From Bacteroidetes bacterium B1(2017) (GTDB lineage Bacteria; Bacteroidota; Bacteroidia; UKL13-3): a stretch of DNA of 64,000 nucleotides. The stretch lies in NCBI GenBank assembly GCA_002256395.1, contig NKJG01000001.1:62001-126000 (forward strand), read 5' to 3'. Made by a program: the position numbers and the translations under genes. Each line of letters starts with the position of its first letter. The first letter of the stretch is position 1. Of this stretch, positions 44,892 through 54,008 are shown in pieces. The notes under the pieces were generated by a model. It was not told the DNA's origin and ran no database searches. It was given only the letters and a program-made list of their open reading frames with translations.

Positions 44892-46495
44892 TAAGCTTCA
44901 AGAATAGATATTTTTCCGTTGGCAGGCTCTATTGTTTCTAAAAGTGAGGTAAGCAAATGCGTATCGTGCATAATTTCTTGCTGCAGTAAGGTTTCTATTC
45001 GCTCCTGCAAAACCCCTTCTGGAAATATTCTAGACCTCAATTTAAGTAACTTCTCTAGTTGAACGCCTTCATTTTGTTCCAGAGCTTTTTTTACTAATGG
45101 CAATTTAGATTTAAAAAATTCTTTCAATACCAATTTCTGTTCTAAAAAATCCTTCCCTAATTGAACATCCAAATTTTTAGTATGGTCTACCAAATATTGA
45201 AATTCGGCAACAATCTCTTCGAACTTAGCAGGGAAATTTGTGGGTTGGGTGCTTGAAATATAAAATTGTACCAATGACTTTTCATCCAATAAAACCTCCT
45301 TGCTCGACACTCCTAATTTTTCGAACTTAGCAAGTAACCCCTTACCTAAAATAACATTCATATATCTTAAAAGCACCATTGGGTAGGGCACTTTATAAAA
45401 ATCAAACACAGGCTTTAATTGCAACCAATAAGAAATTTCGCCAGGACCTCCAATATAGGCCAAATTAGGCAAAATGGTTTCTTGGTAAACAGGTCGCAAA
45501 TTTACATTTGGACTAAAATTTTGAGGATTTTCTGTGAGTTCCTTTTTTAGTTCATCACTCGTAAATTGTTTTCCTCCTTCTGCATATGAAAAAGAATTCT
45601 CGTCCTTCTTAATCATTTTTCTACCTAGTGCTTCATCTAAATAGAAAAAATTAATTGGTCGCGCATTTATTTGCAATTTATAGTTTTGCGCGAGTGCTTT
45701 ATCACTTACAGATTGCACAGCAAAAGTTGTCTGCCCAAGTATATCCTGTTCCATAATTGGAACAAAAAATTTCTTTAATTTAGCGTCATCAGCATCTAAA
45801 ATTACTAGGCCAAATTTTTCAAATAAAGAATTATAAAATCTTATGCTTGCCTCACCTAAAGTATATGGCTCTTGATAAGCATTTTCAATTTTTTGAATCC
45901 AATTAATGGCTTGTGATTTATCTCCCAATAATTCTTTCAAACCAGTAATAACAGAAGCCATACTACTTAATGGCAATTTACCTGTAGCTTGTTCTTTACT
46001 TTCTAGCTCCCAGGTAATTTTCTTGCCAAACAAATACGTGCTTTTTATTTCTTCAAAATCATGGTCCTCACTAGCCAACCATAATACTGGCACAAATGCA
46101 TGTTGCGGAAAACGCTCCTTTAACTCGGCCGCCGTTTTTATAGCTGTTAATATTTTATACGCCATAAATAAGGTGCCACCAAATAAACTTAATTGGTGCC
46201 CTGTAGTTATGGTAAATGTAGTTGGTTCAAGTAAACTCTCAATATTAGTCTCAACGAATCTATTTTCAGATAATTCAATTCCAGCACCTAGGTATTGGGT
46301 CTTTAAATGCTGAACCAAAACGGGTCTTTTTGCAGGATCGAAATTGCGAGTAGCAATAAGTTTATCAAATGAATTTAAATCTTGCCAAACGTTTACAAGA
46401 GGAGTTAATTCTTGCTTTTGAGAAAGGTAATCTTTAAGCAAATCTGAACCCAAATTGGTTTCTTGCAAAGGTACATCAGCAATTCGTGTAAACAT
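44888..46495 (-). CDS. bshC: Bacillithiol biosynthesis cysteine-adding enzyme
   Basis: A 535-residue protein with BshC blocks: TITTGHQLSLFGGTLFMAYK near the start, PVLWLASEDHDFEEI, LDADDAKLKKFFVP, and YIGGPGEISYWLQLKPVFD. This enzyme adds cysteine to GlcN-malate, the last step of bacillithiol synthesis. BshA and BshB are expected elsewhere. It overlaps rimO by 1 base (TAATG), so both are translated from one transcript. Confidence 0.95.
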   Translation of the reverse strand: MFTRIADVPLQETNLGSDLLKDYLSQKQELTPLVNVWQDLNSFDKLIATRNFDPAKRPVLVQHLKTQYLGAGIELSENRFVETNIESLLEPTTFTITTGHQLSLFGGTLFMAYKILTAIKTAAELKERFPQHAFVPVLWLASEDHDFEEIKSTYLFGKKITWELESKEQATGKLPLSSMASVITGLKELLGDKSQAINWIQKIENAYQEPYTLGEASIRFYNSLFEKFGLVILDADDAKLKKFFVPIMEQDILGQTTFAVQSVSDKALAQNYKLQINARPINFFYLDEALGRKMIKKDENSFSYAEGGKQFTSDELKKELTENPQNFSPNVNLRPVYQETILPNLAYIGGPGEISYWLQLKPVFDFYKVPYPMVLLRYMNVILGKGLLAKFEKLGVSSKEVLLDEKSLVQFYISSTQPTNFPAKFEEIVAEFQYLVDHTKNLDVQLGKDFLEQKLVLKEFFKSKLPLVKKALEQNEGVQLEKLLKLRSRIFPEGVLQERIETLLQQEIMHDTHLLTSLLETIEPANGKISILEAY

Positions 46496-47808
46496 TATTC
46501 AACTACCTTTCCGTACAAATCAAAATCCTCGGCTTTTTCAATCCATACGTTGGCAAAATCACCCACTCTCACATAATTAGTTTTGGCATCCACCAATACT
46601 TCATTATCCACTTCTGGGCTATCAAATTCTGTTCTACCAATAAAGTAGCCTCCTTCTTTTCTATCAAATAAAACTCTAAGTGTTTTACCCACTTTCGATT
46701 TATTTATTTCAATGCTAATCTCTTGTTGAATTTCCATAACAATAGCGGCACGTTCTTCTTTCACTTCTTGTGGAACATCATCTTCCATAGATCCAGAATG
46801 GGTTCCATCCTCGTGACTGTATGTAAAAATGCCTAGTCTATCAAACTTATTACGCTTAACAAACTCACACAAATCTAAAAAGTCTTGCTCTGTTTCGCCA
46901 GGGTGGCCAGCAATTAAGGTTGTACGTATAGCAATTCCTGGTACTTTTTCACGTATGGTCTGAACCAATTCTTCCGTTCGTTTTCCTGTGATTCCTCTGC
47001 GCATAATCTTTAACATATTATCACTAACATGTTGCAAAGGAATATCAATATACTTACAAATATTATCGCGTTCGGCCATTACTTCTAAGGCATCTAAAGG
47101 GAACTGAGAAGGGTATGCATAATGTAAACGAATCCATTCTACACCGGGCACATCCGATATTTTCCTAAGCAAATCTGCTAACTTGCGTTCGCCATAAATA
47201 TCTAAACCATAGTAAGTACTATCTTGAGCAATTAATAAAATTTCCTTGGTGCCATTTTTCACTAAACCTTTTACTTCGGTTTCAATTTGTTCTAATGTTT
47301 TAGAAACATGTTTGCCTCGCATAATAGGAATAGCACAGAAAGAGCAAGGTCTATCACAACCTTCAGAAACCTTTAAATAGGCATAGTGCGAAGGAGTAGT
47401 AATTAAACGTTCTCCAATTAATTCATGTTTATAATTGGCACCCAAGGTTTTTAATAATTGAGGCAAATGTGTAGTTCCAAAGTATTGATCTACTTCCGGA
47501 ATTTCCTTTTCCAAATCTGGTTTGTACCGTTGCGAGAGACAACCTGTAACAAACAACTTATCTATTTCGCCGGCCTCTTTGGCTTCAGCCCAACGAACAA
47601 TAGTATTAATACTTTCCTCTTTTGCATTATCAATAAACCCGCAGGTGTTAATAATAACAATATTAGCATCGTCGGTTACAGATTCATGTTCTACTAAGAA
47701 ATCATTGGCCTTTAATTGGCTATACAATTCTTCACTATCCACGATATTTTTAGAACAACCGAGGGTAATAATATTTACCTTATCTTTTTTAAGTGTTTTT
47801 GTTTTCAA
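46495..47808 (-). CDS. rimO: Ribosomal protein S12 methylthiotransferase
   Basis: A 437-residue radical-SAM methylthiotransferase. The N-terminal UPF0004 domain has conserved Cys (ITLGCSKNIVDSEE, INTCGFIDNAKEES, VTGCLSQRYK), the radical-SAM motif is CDRPCSFCAIP, and a C-terminal TRAM domain follows (VLFDRKEGGYFIGRTEFDSPEVD). The C-terminal TRAM ends at about residue 430. It thiomethylates Asp of ribosomal protein S12 (beta-methylthio-Asp). It is directly upstream of bshC and 5 bases downstream of ftsY. Confidence 0.96.
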   Translation of the reverse strand: MKTKTLKKDKVNIITLGCSKNIVDSEELYSQLKANDFLVEHESVTDDANIVIINTCGFIDNAKEESINTIVRWAEAKEAGEIDKLFVTGCLSQRYKPDLEKEIPEVDQYFGTTHLPQLLKTLGANYKHELIGERLITTPSHYAYLKVSEGCDRPCSFCAIPIMRGKHVSKTLEQIETEVKGLVKNGTKEILLIAQDSTYYGLDIYGERKLADLLRKISDVPGVEWIRLHYAYPSQFPLDALEVMAERDNICKYIDIPLQHVSDNMLKIMRRGITGKRTEELVQTIREKVPGIAIRTTLIAGHPGETEQDFLDLCEFVKRNKFDRLGIFTYSHEDGTHSGSMEDDVPQEVKEERAAIVMEIQQEISIEINKSKVGKTLRVLFDRKEGGYFIGRTEFDSPEVDNEVLVDAKTNYVRVGDFANVWIEKAEDFDLYGKVVE

Positions 47809-47813
47809 AGCAA

Positions 47814-48767
47814 TTAGCTTTTAAAAAGTGAATCAACAAATTCTTGTTTATTAAATAACTGCAGATCTTCTATGCCCTCTCCTACTCCAATGTATTTAAC
47901 TGGAATATGAAATTGATCGGCAACACCAATAACAACGCCGCCTTTGGCAGTACCATCTAATTTAGTTAAAGCAAGAGCATTTACCTCTGTTGCAGCTGTA
48001 AATTGTTTGGCTTGTTCAAATGCATTTTGTCCTGTACTGGCATCTAAAACCAATAAAATTTCGTGTGGTGCAGTAGGGATAACCTTTTGCATGACACGTT
48101 TAATTTTACTTAACTCATCCATTAAACCAATTTTATTATGTAGTCTTCCAGCTGTATCTATAATTACCACATCGGCATCCATATCTACTGCTTGCTTAAT
48201 GGTATCAAAAGCAACAGAAGCGGGGTCGGTATTCATACCATGTGAAATAACAGGAACGTCATTTCTACTTCCCCAAATTTTTAATTGTTCAACAGCAGCA
48301 GCTCTAAAAGTATCACCTGCACCAAGAACAACTTTTTTTCCAACTTTTTTGTATTGGTTAGCCATTTTACCAATGGTAGTAGTTTTGCCAACACCATTCA
48401 CACCAACAACCATCACTACATATGGTTTAACTCCTTTTAGATCCGTAAAATCAGTGGGTATATCTGATTTATTTTCATCCATCAGTTTACCAACTTCTTC
48501 TTTTAATAAATTATTGAGTTCAGTTACTCCAACATATTTATCCTTGGTAACTCGCTTTTGAAGGCGGTCAATAATTTTCAATGTAGTTTCAATACCCACA
48601 TCGCTGCTCACTAGAATTTCTTCTAGGTCGTCTAAAAAAGCATCGTCAACAGAACTTTTACCAACCAAGGCTTTGCTGATTTTATCGAGCAAACTTGTTT
48701 TGGTTTTTTCTAATCCTTGATCTAAGCGATCCTTTTTTTCTTTACTAAAAAAACTAAAGATTCCCAT
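47814..48767 (-). CDS. ftsY: Signal recognition particle receptor FtsY
   Basis: A 317-residue NG-domain GTPase, short at the N-terminus as is common in Bacteroidota. GTP motifs: VGVNGVGKTTTIGKMAN (G1), GDTFRAAAVEQLKIW, DTAGRLHNK (G3), TKLDGTAKGG (G4) and the closing GVGEGIEDLQLFN. It docks SRP-ribosome complexes at the inner membrane. It lies downstream of rpmB-rpmG-DUF4295 after a terminator. Confidence 0.97.
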   Translation of the reverse strand: MGIFSFFSKEKKDRLDQGLEKTKTSLLDKISKALVGKSSVDDAFLDDLEEILVSSDVGIETTLKIIDRLQKRVTKDKYVGVTELNNLLKEEVGKLMDENKSDIPTDFTDLKGVKPYVVMVVGVNGVGKTTTIGKMANQYKKVGKKVVLGAGDTFRAAAVEQLKIWGSRNDVPVISHGMNTDPASVAFDTIKQAVDMDADVVIIDTAGRLHNKIGLMDELSKIKRVMQKVIPTAPHEILLVLDASTGQNAFEQAKQFTAATEVNALALTKLDGTAKGGVVIGVADQFHIPVKYIGVGEGIEDLQLFNKQEFVDSLFKS

Positions 48768-48790
48768 GTTTGAACCATTATTGTTTAAAC

Positions 48791-48823
48791 AAAAAAAGCA
48801 TTCTGTGAATAACAGAATGCTTT
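48791..48823 (-). terminator. Terminator between the ribosomal-protein genes and ftsY
   Basis: A 12-base stem (48795-48806 with 48812-48823) of AAAGCATTCTGT/ACAGAATGCTTT with a 5-base loop. On the minus strand it is followed by seven T. It would end the rpmB-rpmG-DUF4295 transcript before ftsY, which may need its own promoter or read-through. Confidence 0.8.
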
Positions 48824-48845
48824 ATTGAATGAGTGTATCAAAGAA

Positions 48846-48995
48846 TTACTTTTTAAAGTAAGTCTTTACGGCCTCGTTTGAGACAATCTCTGATTTAAAC
48901 GAGTAAGAGCCTTTTGCGTTTTTAACTGCTCTGTAAACTTTAGCAAAATCTTTTCCTGCGCCAGTTTTTAATGTTGCAACTACCTTCTTAGCCAT
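48846..48995 (-). CDS. DUF4295 small ribosomal-associated protein (bL38 candidate)
   Basis: A 49-residue basic protein that begins MAKKVVATLKTGAGKDFAKV and ends KTYFKK. I recognise the DUF4295 family, known only in Bacteroidota between rpmG and ftsY. As far as I recall, it was found as ribosomal protein bL38 in a Flavobacterium ribosome structure. Seven bases separate it from rpmG. It is too short for many gene callers. The reading frame is unambiguous. Confidence 0.9.
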   Translation of the reverse strand: MAKKVVATLKTGAGKDFAKVYRAVKNAKGSYSFKSEIVSNEAVKTYFKK

Positions 48996-49002
48996 GACTT
49001 AA

Positions 49003-49185
49003 TTATTTAATTTCTTTATGTACGGTTACCTTTTTCATTACTGGGTTGTATTTTTTCAACTCAATACGTTCGGTAGTATTTTTACGATTTTTGGTGGTTA
49101 TGTATCTGGACGTTCCAGCCAACCCGCTATTCTTATGCTCTGTGCATTCCAAAATAACCTGAATTCTATTTCCTTTTCTTGCCAT
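49003..49185 (-). CDS. rpmG: 50S ribosomal protein L33
   Basis: A 60-residue protein matching L33: [24 protein letters not shown] followed by [20 protein letters not shown] end. The classical zinc CxxC pairs are absent (only one Cys), as in the C-minus form. It lies 14 bases after rpmB in the same direction and ahead of DUF4295. Confidence 0.95.
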   Translation of the reverse strand: MARKGNRIQVILECTEHKNSGLAGTSRYITTKNRKNTTERIELKKYNPVMKKVTVHKEIK

Positions 49186-49199
49186 TTCTTGTTTCCTCC

Positions 49200-49430
49200 T
49201 TAGATTTGTCCGTTACGGATATAGTCGTTCAAAACGGCACTAATGCCCTTTTTGTTAATGGTTTTAATCGCTTTAGTAGATACCTTTAAGGTTATCCAGC
49301 GGTTTTCTTCAGGAATAAAGAATTTCTTTTCCTGTAAATTTGGGTAAAAGCGACGTTTGGTCTTACGGTTTGAGTGAGACACATTATTACCCACCATAGG
49401 GCGCTTACCGGTTAAATCACATACTCTCAT
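49200..49430 (-). CDS. rpmB: 50S ribosomal protein L28
   Basis: A 76-residue L28: [33 protein letters not shown], and a C-terminal [16 protein letters not shown]. It is the first gene of the block. No clear Bacteroidota promoter was found upstream of 49430, although AT-rich sequence is there. Confidence 0.96.
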   Translation of the reverse strand: MRVCDLTGKRPMVGNNVSHSNRKTKRRFYPNLQEKKFFIPEENRWITLKVSTKAIKTINKKGISAVLNDYIRNGQI

Positions 49431-49680
49431 GACAATATTTTCTTCAAAAGGACTGCAAATATCGGGCTTTATTTCTGAAATGCAACAACTTTTTCAAAGT
49501 TTTCCTCAGGAAATGATTCCCAAAAGAAAACTTTGTCGCGTTTCACTCAATAAACTACTTATTATCAATAGCTTATTAACTAATCAGAAAAACCCAACGG
49601 GGCTGCAATATCGGATTTTATTTTAGGAACTTGTACGATGAGCGAAAATTAATTTGCTTTGCTTTAAATTTATGACACAT

Positions 49681-50460
49681 ATGGAATATCAATTTATTTT
49701 GGTAGAGCCTGCTTTTCAAAAGCATATCGCTCTAATTAGGTTAAATAGACCCAAAGAATTAAATGCATTAAATTTGCAATTGATGCTTGAATTAAAACAA
49801 GCATTGGCCAATTTAGACCAAAATGAGGAGGTAAGATGTATTATTATTACAGGAAATGAACAAGCGTTTGCGGCAGGAGCGGATATAAAACAAATGGAAT
49901 CTAAAAATTCTATAGACTTATTAAAAATAGATCAATTTGAAACGTGGGACCAAATAAGAAAAACCAAAAAGCCAATTATTGCAGCTGTTTCGGGCTTTGC
50001 TTTGGGCGGAGGTTGCGAGTTGGCCATGACCTGCGATATGATTATTGCCTCTGAATCGGCAAAATTTGGGCAACCAGAAATAAAAATTGGAATTATGCCA
50101 GGTGCTGGTGGAACGCAACGCTTAACTAGGGCTGTAGGAAAAGCTATGGCAATGGAAATGGTACTTACAGGAAAGTTTATTGGAGCGGAAGAGGCAAAAA
50201 ATAGGGGTCTTATTAATAAGGTAGTACCCGATGAACTATATTTAGATGAGGCCGTGAAACTTGCCAAAGAAATTGCCCAGATGAGTCCGGTTGCCATTCA
50301 ATTGGCCAAAGAAAGTGTTTTGAAGGCCTTTGAAAGTGGTTTACAAGAGGGACTTTACTTTGAACGCAAGAACTTTTACCTAACATTTGCGAGCGAGGAT
50401 CAAAAAGAAGGTATGAATGCTTTTGTAGAAAAACGTAAACCTAATTTCAAAGGAAACTAA
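49681..50460 (+). CDS. Enoyl-CoA hydratase/isomerase
   Basis: I start at the ATG at 49681 (MEYQFILVEPAF), 259 residues. An ATG 9 bases earlier (49672) is also possible, and the TTG at 49654 is not likely. It is a crotonase with LNRPKELNALN, the oxyanion-hole segments AFAAGADIKQM and SGFALGGGCELAM, and both catalytic glutamates: one in QPEIKIGIMPGAGGTQ, one in AMEMVLTGKFIGAEEA. So it should be an active hydratase. It stands alone 250 bases from rpmB and is 15 bases upstream of queA. Confidence 0.92.
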   Translation: MEYQFILVEPAFQKHIALIRLNRPKELNALNLQLMLELKQALANLDQNEEVRCIIITGNEQAFAAGADIKQMESKNSIDLLKIDQFETWDQIRKTKKPIIAAVSGFALGGGCELAMTCDMIIASESAKFGQPEIKIGIMPGAGGTQRLTRAVGKAMAMEMVLTGKFIGAEEAKNRGLINKVVPDELYLDEAVKLAKEIAQMSPVAIQLAKESVLKAFESGLQEGLYFERKNFYLTFASEDQKEGMNAFVEKRKPNFKGN

Positions 50461-50475
50461 GGATTTATAAATAGG

Positions 50476-51696
50476 ATGAGCATTCAAAACCTTTCCATAA
50501 AAGATTTCACCTACCTCCTACCTGAGAATAAAATTGCTAAGCACCCATTAGAAAATAGAGATCAGAGTAAACTACTTATATATACGAAGCAAGAAATTAG
50601 CGAAGATATATTTGCGAACCTACACCAACATATTCCAACAGAAAGCATGTTGGTATATAATAATACGAGGGTTATTCATGCTCGAATGGTTTTCCAAAAA
50701 GAGAGTGGAGCGCTAATTGAAGTATTTTGTTTGGAGCCAAAACAGTTAAACTATCACCAGATATTTGAAGCAAAAGTAAGCTGTGAATGGACCTGTTTAA
50801 TAGGCAATATAAAACGATGGAAGGGTGAAGTTTTAAGAAAGAAACTCTTTATTAATGAAAGACTGATTGAACTTGAGGCCACCCTGAACCAACGAAATGG
50901 GGCTTATGCCACAGTTTGTTTCAGGTGGAATGAAATGGATGTTAGTTTTGGAGAAATTTTGAATGCAGCAGGCGTTTTGCCTATACCGCCTTATTTAAAT
51001 AGAGAGAGTACCGAAAAAGACGAAGAGGTATACCAAACAGTATATGCGCAAAAAGATGGTTCTGTAGCTGCGCCAACAGCAGGACTTCATTTTACTGATT
51101 TTGTATTTGAAAAACTAAAATCAAAATCAATCACTACAGAGGAACTAACCTTACATGTTGGAGCAGGAACATTTATGCCCGTAAAGGCTGATACGATGGC
51201 AGGCCATGAAATGCACCGTGAAACAATTTATGTAAGTTTAAACACCTTACTAAATATAAAAGCTCAACTAGAGTTGGGGAAACCATTGCTAGCAGTTGGA
51301 ACTACTTCTTTACGAACTTTAGAAAGTTTGTATTGGCATGGAATTAAATTAAAGCTAGGCTTAGAGAATTATTCTAATTTGGATGTTCAACAATGGGACC
51401 CATATGAATTGGAGGCAAGTCTTACTGCAAGCGAATCAATTGAAAAAATTATTGAGCACCTGCATAAAACAAATCAAACAGAATTGGTTGGGTCAACTCA
51501 GGTATTAATTGCACCTGGCTACAACTTTAAACTTATTTCAGGCTTGATCACTAATTTTCATCAACCAACTAGCACCCTTTTATTATTAGTATCAGCCTTG
51601 GTAGGTTCGGCTTGGAAAGAAATATATACCTATGCATTAGAAAATGAGTTTAGGTTTCTAAGTTTTGGCGATAGCAGTTTGCTTTGGAAACCTTAA
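50476..51696 (+). CDS. queA: tRNA preQ1(34) S-adenosylmethionine ribosyltransferase-isomerase
   Basis: A 406-residue QueA: DFTYLLPENKIAKHPLENRD, MLVYNNTRVIHARM, PIPPYLNRESTEKDEEVYQTVYA, GSVAAPTAGLHFTD, LHVGAGTFMPVKAD and TNFHQPTSTLLLLVSAL. It transfers the ribosyl of SAM to preQ1 in tRNA to form epoxyqueuosine. It overlaps in its stop with the convergent K+ channel gene. Confidence 0.97.
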   Translation: MSIQNLSIKDFTYLLPENKIAKHPLENRDQSKLLIYTKQEISEDIFANLHQHIPTESMLVYNNTRVIHARMVFQKESGALIEVFCLEPKQLNYHQIFEAKVSCEWTCLIGNIKRWKGEVLRKKLFINERLIELEATLNQRNGAYATVCFRWNEMDVSFGEILNAAGVLPIPPYLNRESTEKDEEVYQTVYAQKDGSVAAPTAGLHFTDFVFEKLKSKSITTEELTLHVGAGTFMPVKADTMAGHEMHRETIYVSLNTLLNIKAQLELGKPLLAVGTTSLRTLESLYWHGIKLKLGLENYSNLDVQQWDPYELEASLTASESIEKIIEHLHKTNQTELVGSTQVLIAPGYNFKLISGLITNFHQPTSTLLLLVSALVGSAWKEIYTYALENEFRFLSFGDSSLLWKP

Positions 51697-51720
51697 TCAA
51701 TTAAGGATTTTAAGGTTTCC
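51686..51720. terminator. Bidirectional hairpin between queA and K+ channel
   Basis: Arms GGAAACCTTA (51686-51695) and TAAGGTTTCC (51711-51720), plus an inner CCTTAA-TCAA-TTAAGG hairpin (51691-51706). It covers the overlapping stop codons of both genes. Confidence 0.6.
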
Positions 51721-52712
51721 ATTTGAGACGAATTTCCTAGGATAATTAATTTCATATCTGGCTCCAACTCCATATTAATATTGGGATTTACAATATAGGA
51801 GCCATCCCCTTTTTTGAGGCCAATAACGTTGGCTCCAGAGAGTTTTCTAATATTTAAATCAACAATGTTTACACCCACTAGGTTCTTTTTTAATCGGGCA
51901 TACGAAAACTCTTCCAACTGAACATCGGCGCCAGCTTGGCCAGAAAGAATATCTACAAATTCATTCACATCGGGTCTAACGATTAAAGAGGCCATATGAG
52001 CACCACCAATGGTATCGGGCATAATTACATTATCGGCCCCAGCACGTTTAAGTTTAGTAAAGCTTGAACCATTGGAAGCTCTGCTAATAATGGTTAATTT
52101 GGTGTTTAAACCTCTTGCGGTGAGTGCCACAAAAACATTATCCGCATCATTGGGTAAGGTGGTAATTAAACCTCGGGCATGTTCTATCCCTGCATTTAGT
52201 AAAGATTCGTCTTTAGTTGCATCTTCATTTAAATAAAAAACATATTCCCTACCCAAATAAAGCTCTAGTAATTCCTTTTTACTTTCTAAAATTACAAATG
52301 GAATTTGATGCTTTTGAAGCATATCACAGGCAGCCTGACCGTTTCTGCCAAATCCACAAACAATAACATGCTGTTTAAGATTTTTAATTTTATCTTTCAT
52401 ACGACGCCTTCTTATTTGTTCAAAAAAATTGCCTTCAACCAAAAACCTCGTGATAAGAGATAGTGAGTAGGCAAAAATTCCAAGGTTACCAATAATTAAA
52501 AATATAGTAAATATTCTACCTGCACTGCTTAAAGGAAAAACTTCGCCATACCCCACCGTAGCAACCGTGGTGATGGTCATAAATAAGGCATCTAAAAAAG
52601 AAGCTTGTTCAATAAGCATGTATCCACTTACCCCAATGGTAATGGGTACCAACATTAGCCCAGATACAAGGGCAACTTTTGATCGTGTACTTATAGTGTC
52701 CAACATGGGCAA
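51693..52712 (-). CDS. Two-helix K+ channel with RCK/TrkA-N domain
   Basis: A 339-residue MthK-like channel. Two membrane helices (about 12-32 and 70-90) flank the selectivity filter TVATVGYGEVFPL. A TrkA-N domain follows (HVIVCGFGRNGQAACDML) and ends with a TrkA-C-like domain (LKKGDGSYIVNPNINMELEPD). Such channels open with ligand (Ca2+, nucleotide) binding to the RCK ring. Its stop overlaps that of queA by 4 bases. Confidence 0.93.
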   Translation of the reverse strand: MPMLDTISTRSKVALVSGLMLVPITIGVSGYMLIEQASFLDALFMTITTVATVGYGEVFPLSSAGRIFTIFLIIGNLGIFAYSLSLITRFLVEGNFFEQIRRRRMKDKIKNLKQHVIVCGFGRNGQAACDMLQKHQIPFVILESKKELLELYLGREYVFYLNEDATKDESLLNAGIEHARGLITTLPNDADNVFVALTARGLNTKLTIISRASNGSSFTKLKRAGADNVIMPDTIGGAHMASLIVRPDVNEFVDILSGQAGADVQLEEFSYARLKKNLVGVNIVDLNIRKLSGANVIGLKKGDGSYIVNPNINMELEPDMKLIILGNSSQMETLKSLID

Positions 52713-52790
52713 ATTAGAGAAATTAATCAGATTAAAATCAAACTTTTATCAATTTTCTTTCAAAGAATTAATGGAAACTTTGCAAACGAC

Positions 52791-52820
52791 TTGAAACTTA
52801 AATAGGAATAATTACTTTTG
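52791..52820 (+). promoter_or_regulatory. Promoter for the Fur/PerR-like gene and ahpC
   Basis: TTG (52791-52793), 19 bases, then TACTTTTG (52813-52820), a full -7 match. It is followed at once by the palindrome at 52824-52851. Confidence 0.7.
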
Positions 52821-52823
52821 TAG

Positions 52824-52851
52824 ATAATTATTCTTAATTAAGAATAATTAT
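52824..52851. promoter_or_regulatory. Perfect 28-base palindrome, Fur/PerR operator candidate
   Basis: The whole stretch is a perfect inverted repeat of the form ATAATTATTCTTAA/TTAAGAATAATTAT, similar to TTATAAT-type PerR/Fur boxes. It starts 3 bases after the -7 element and ends 9 bases before the ATG of the regulator, so a bound dimer would cover the start of transcription. Autoregulation is inferred. Confidence 0.75.
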
Positions 52852-52860
52852 TAAATAGAT

Positions 52861-53298
52861 ATGAACACCGCAATAACTCAAATAAAAACTCAGTTTAGGG
52901 AAATGGGCATTAAATCAACCATTCCTAGAGTTCTTATTTTTCAATCCTTGATGAAATTTCAGCACCATCCAAGTGCTGAGGAAATACATATATCTATTCA
53001 AAAAAAATATCCAGGTGTTTCATTAGCCACTGTTTATAAAACATTAGACATGTTGGTTCAAAACAATTTGGCACATAAAGTAGTTACAGATGAAGATAAG
53101 GTAAGATACGACTCAAGAACAGATCAGCACATTCATTTATATTGTGATAAAACAAAAAAGATAAGTGATTATGAAGATGCGGCATTAGAAAGTTTAATTG
53201 CAGACTATTTAAGCACCCATCCAATACCAGGATTTACGGTAAAACAAATACAAGTAAATTTAAAGGGAGAGTGCAAAACGATTAAGAAAAACCAATAA
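52861..53298 (+). CDS. Fur-family regulator (PerR-like), without structural zinc cysteines
   Basis: A 145-residue Fur-type protein. The N-terminal winged helix (TPRVLIFQSLMKFQHHPSAEEI, SLATVYKTLDMLVQNNL, recognition helix 'ATVYKTL') is normal. The regulatory metal region is HIHLYCDKTKKISDYED, and the C-terminus VNLKGECKTIKKNQ has a single Cys. The usual CxxC pairs of Fur/PerR are missing, so the structural zinc site is likely absent. It is 14 bases upstream of ahpC. I infer a peroxide or metal sensor that controls this pair. Confidence 0.88.
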   Translation: MNTAITQIKTQFREMGIKSTIPRVLIFQSLMKFQHHPSAEEIHISIQKKYPGVSLATVYKTLDMLVQNNLAHKVVTDEDKVRYDSRTDQHIHLYCDKTKKISDYEDAALESLIADYLSTHPIPGFTVKQIQVNLKGECKTIKKNQ

Positions 53299-53312
53299 AA
53301 AATAAATAAATT

Positions 53313-53957
53313 ATGACCATGTTAGTAGGAAAAAAAGCGCCACATTTTAGCGCAGATGCCGTTGTTAACGGAGGAGAATTTGAAGAAAATTTTTCATTAG
53401 CTCAATTTGAAGGAAAGAAACATGTATTGTTTTTCTTTTACCCTTTAGATTTCACGTTTGTTTGTCCAACCGAAATTATTGCCTTCCAAGACAGAATCAA
53501 AGATTTTGAAGATAGAAATGTGCAAGTAGTTGGTTGTTCGGTAGACAGCAAATTTTCGCATTGGGCTTGGTTGAATACACCAAAAAACAATGGTGGTATT
53601 CAAGGAGTAAAATATCCATTGGTAGCGGATATAAACAAAACTATAGCTACAAATTTTGGTGTATTGGCAGGCAAATACACTTACTCTGACGATGAGCAAT
53701 TAGAATGGATTGGCGATAATGGCGAAAATGCAGTTGCTTACCGTGGCTTGTTTTTAATTGATACCAAAGGAACAGTTCGCCATCAAGTGGTAAATGACAT
53801 GCCATTAGGAAGAAGCATTGATGAAGCAATTCGTATTATAGATGCCTTACAATTTTTTGAAGACAAAGGAGAAGTTTGTCCAGCAAATTGGGAAAAAGGA
53901 AAAGACGGTATGAACGCAACCGCTGAAGGTGTGGCAAAATATTTAGGATCACACTAA
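53313..53957 (+). CDS. ahpC: Typical 2-Cys peroxiredoxin (AhpC/Prx1 type)
   Basis: A 214-residue peroxiredoxin with peroxidatic Cys in DFTFVCPTEI, the catalytic Arg in PLGRSIDEAIRIID, and the resolving Cys in GEVCPANW near the C-terminus. It reduces peroxides with a thiol partner. There are two ATG codons at the start (MTMLVGKK); either works. It lies in an operon with the Fur-family regulator. Confidence 0.96.
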   Translation: MTMLVGKKAPHFSADAVVNGGEFEENFSLAQFEGKKHVLFFFYPLDFTFVCPTEIIAFQDRIKDFEDRNVQVVGCSVDSKFSHWAWLNTPKNNGGIQGVKYPLVADINKTIATNFGVLAGKYTYSDDEQLEWIGDNGENAVAYRGLFLIDTKGTVRHQVVNDMPLGRSIDEAIRIIDALQFFEDKGEVCPANWEKGKDGMNATAEGVAKYLGSH

Positions 53958-54008
53958 GATGTGTTTCTAAGTAGGCGCTTTACATAAAAATGTATAAATT
54001 TGGCAGGT

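Noticed and set aside
47944..48561. Long plus-strand open frame (about 200 codons)
   Set aside because: It lies fully within ftsY in antisense, and ftsY is a certain gene.
53995..54002. TAAATTTG as a promoter for the Trx-like gene
   Set aside because: It ends 6 bases before the ATG, which leaves almost no 5' leader, and no -33 element is seen at the right distance.
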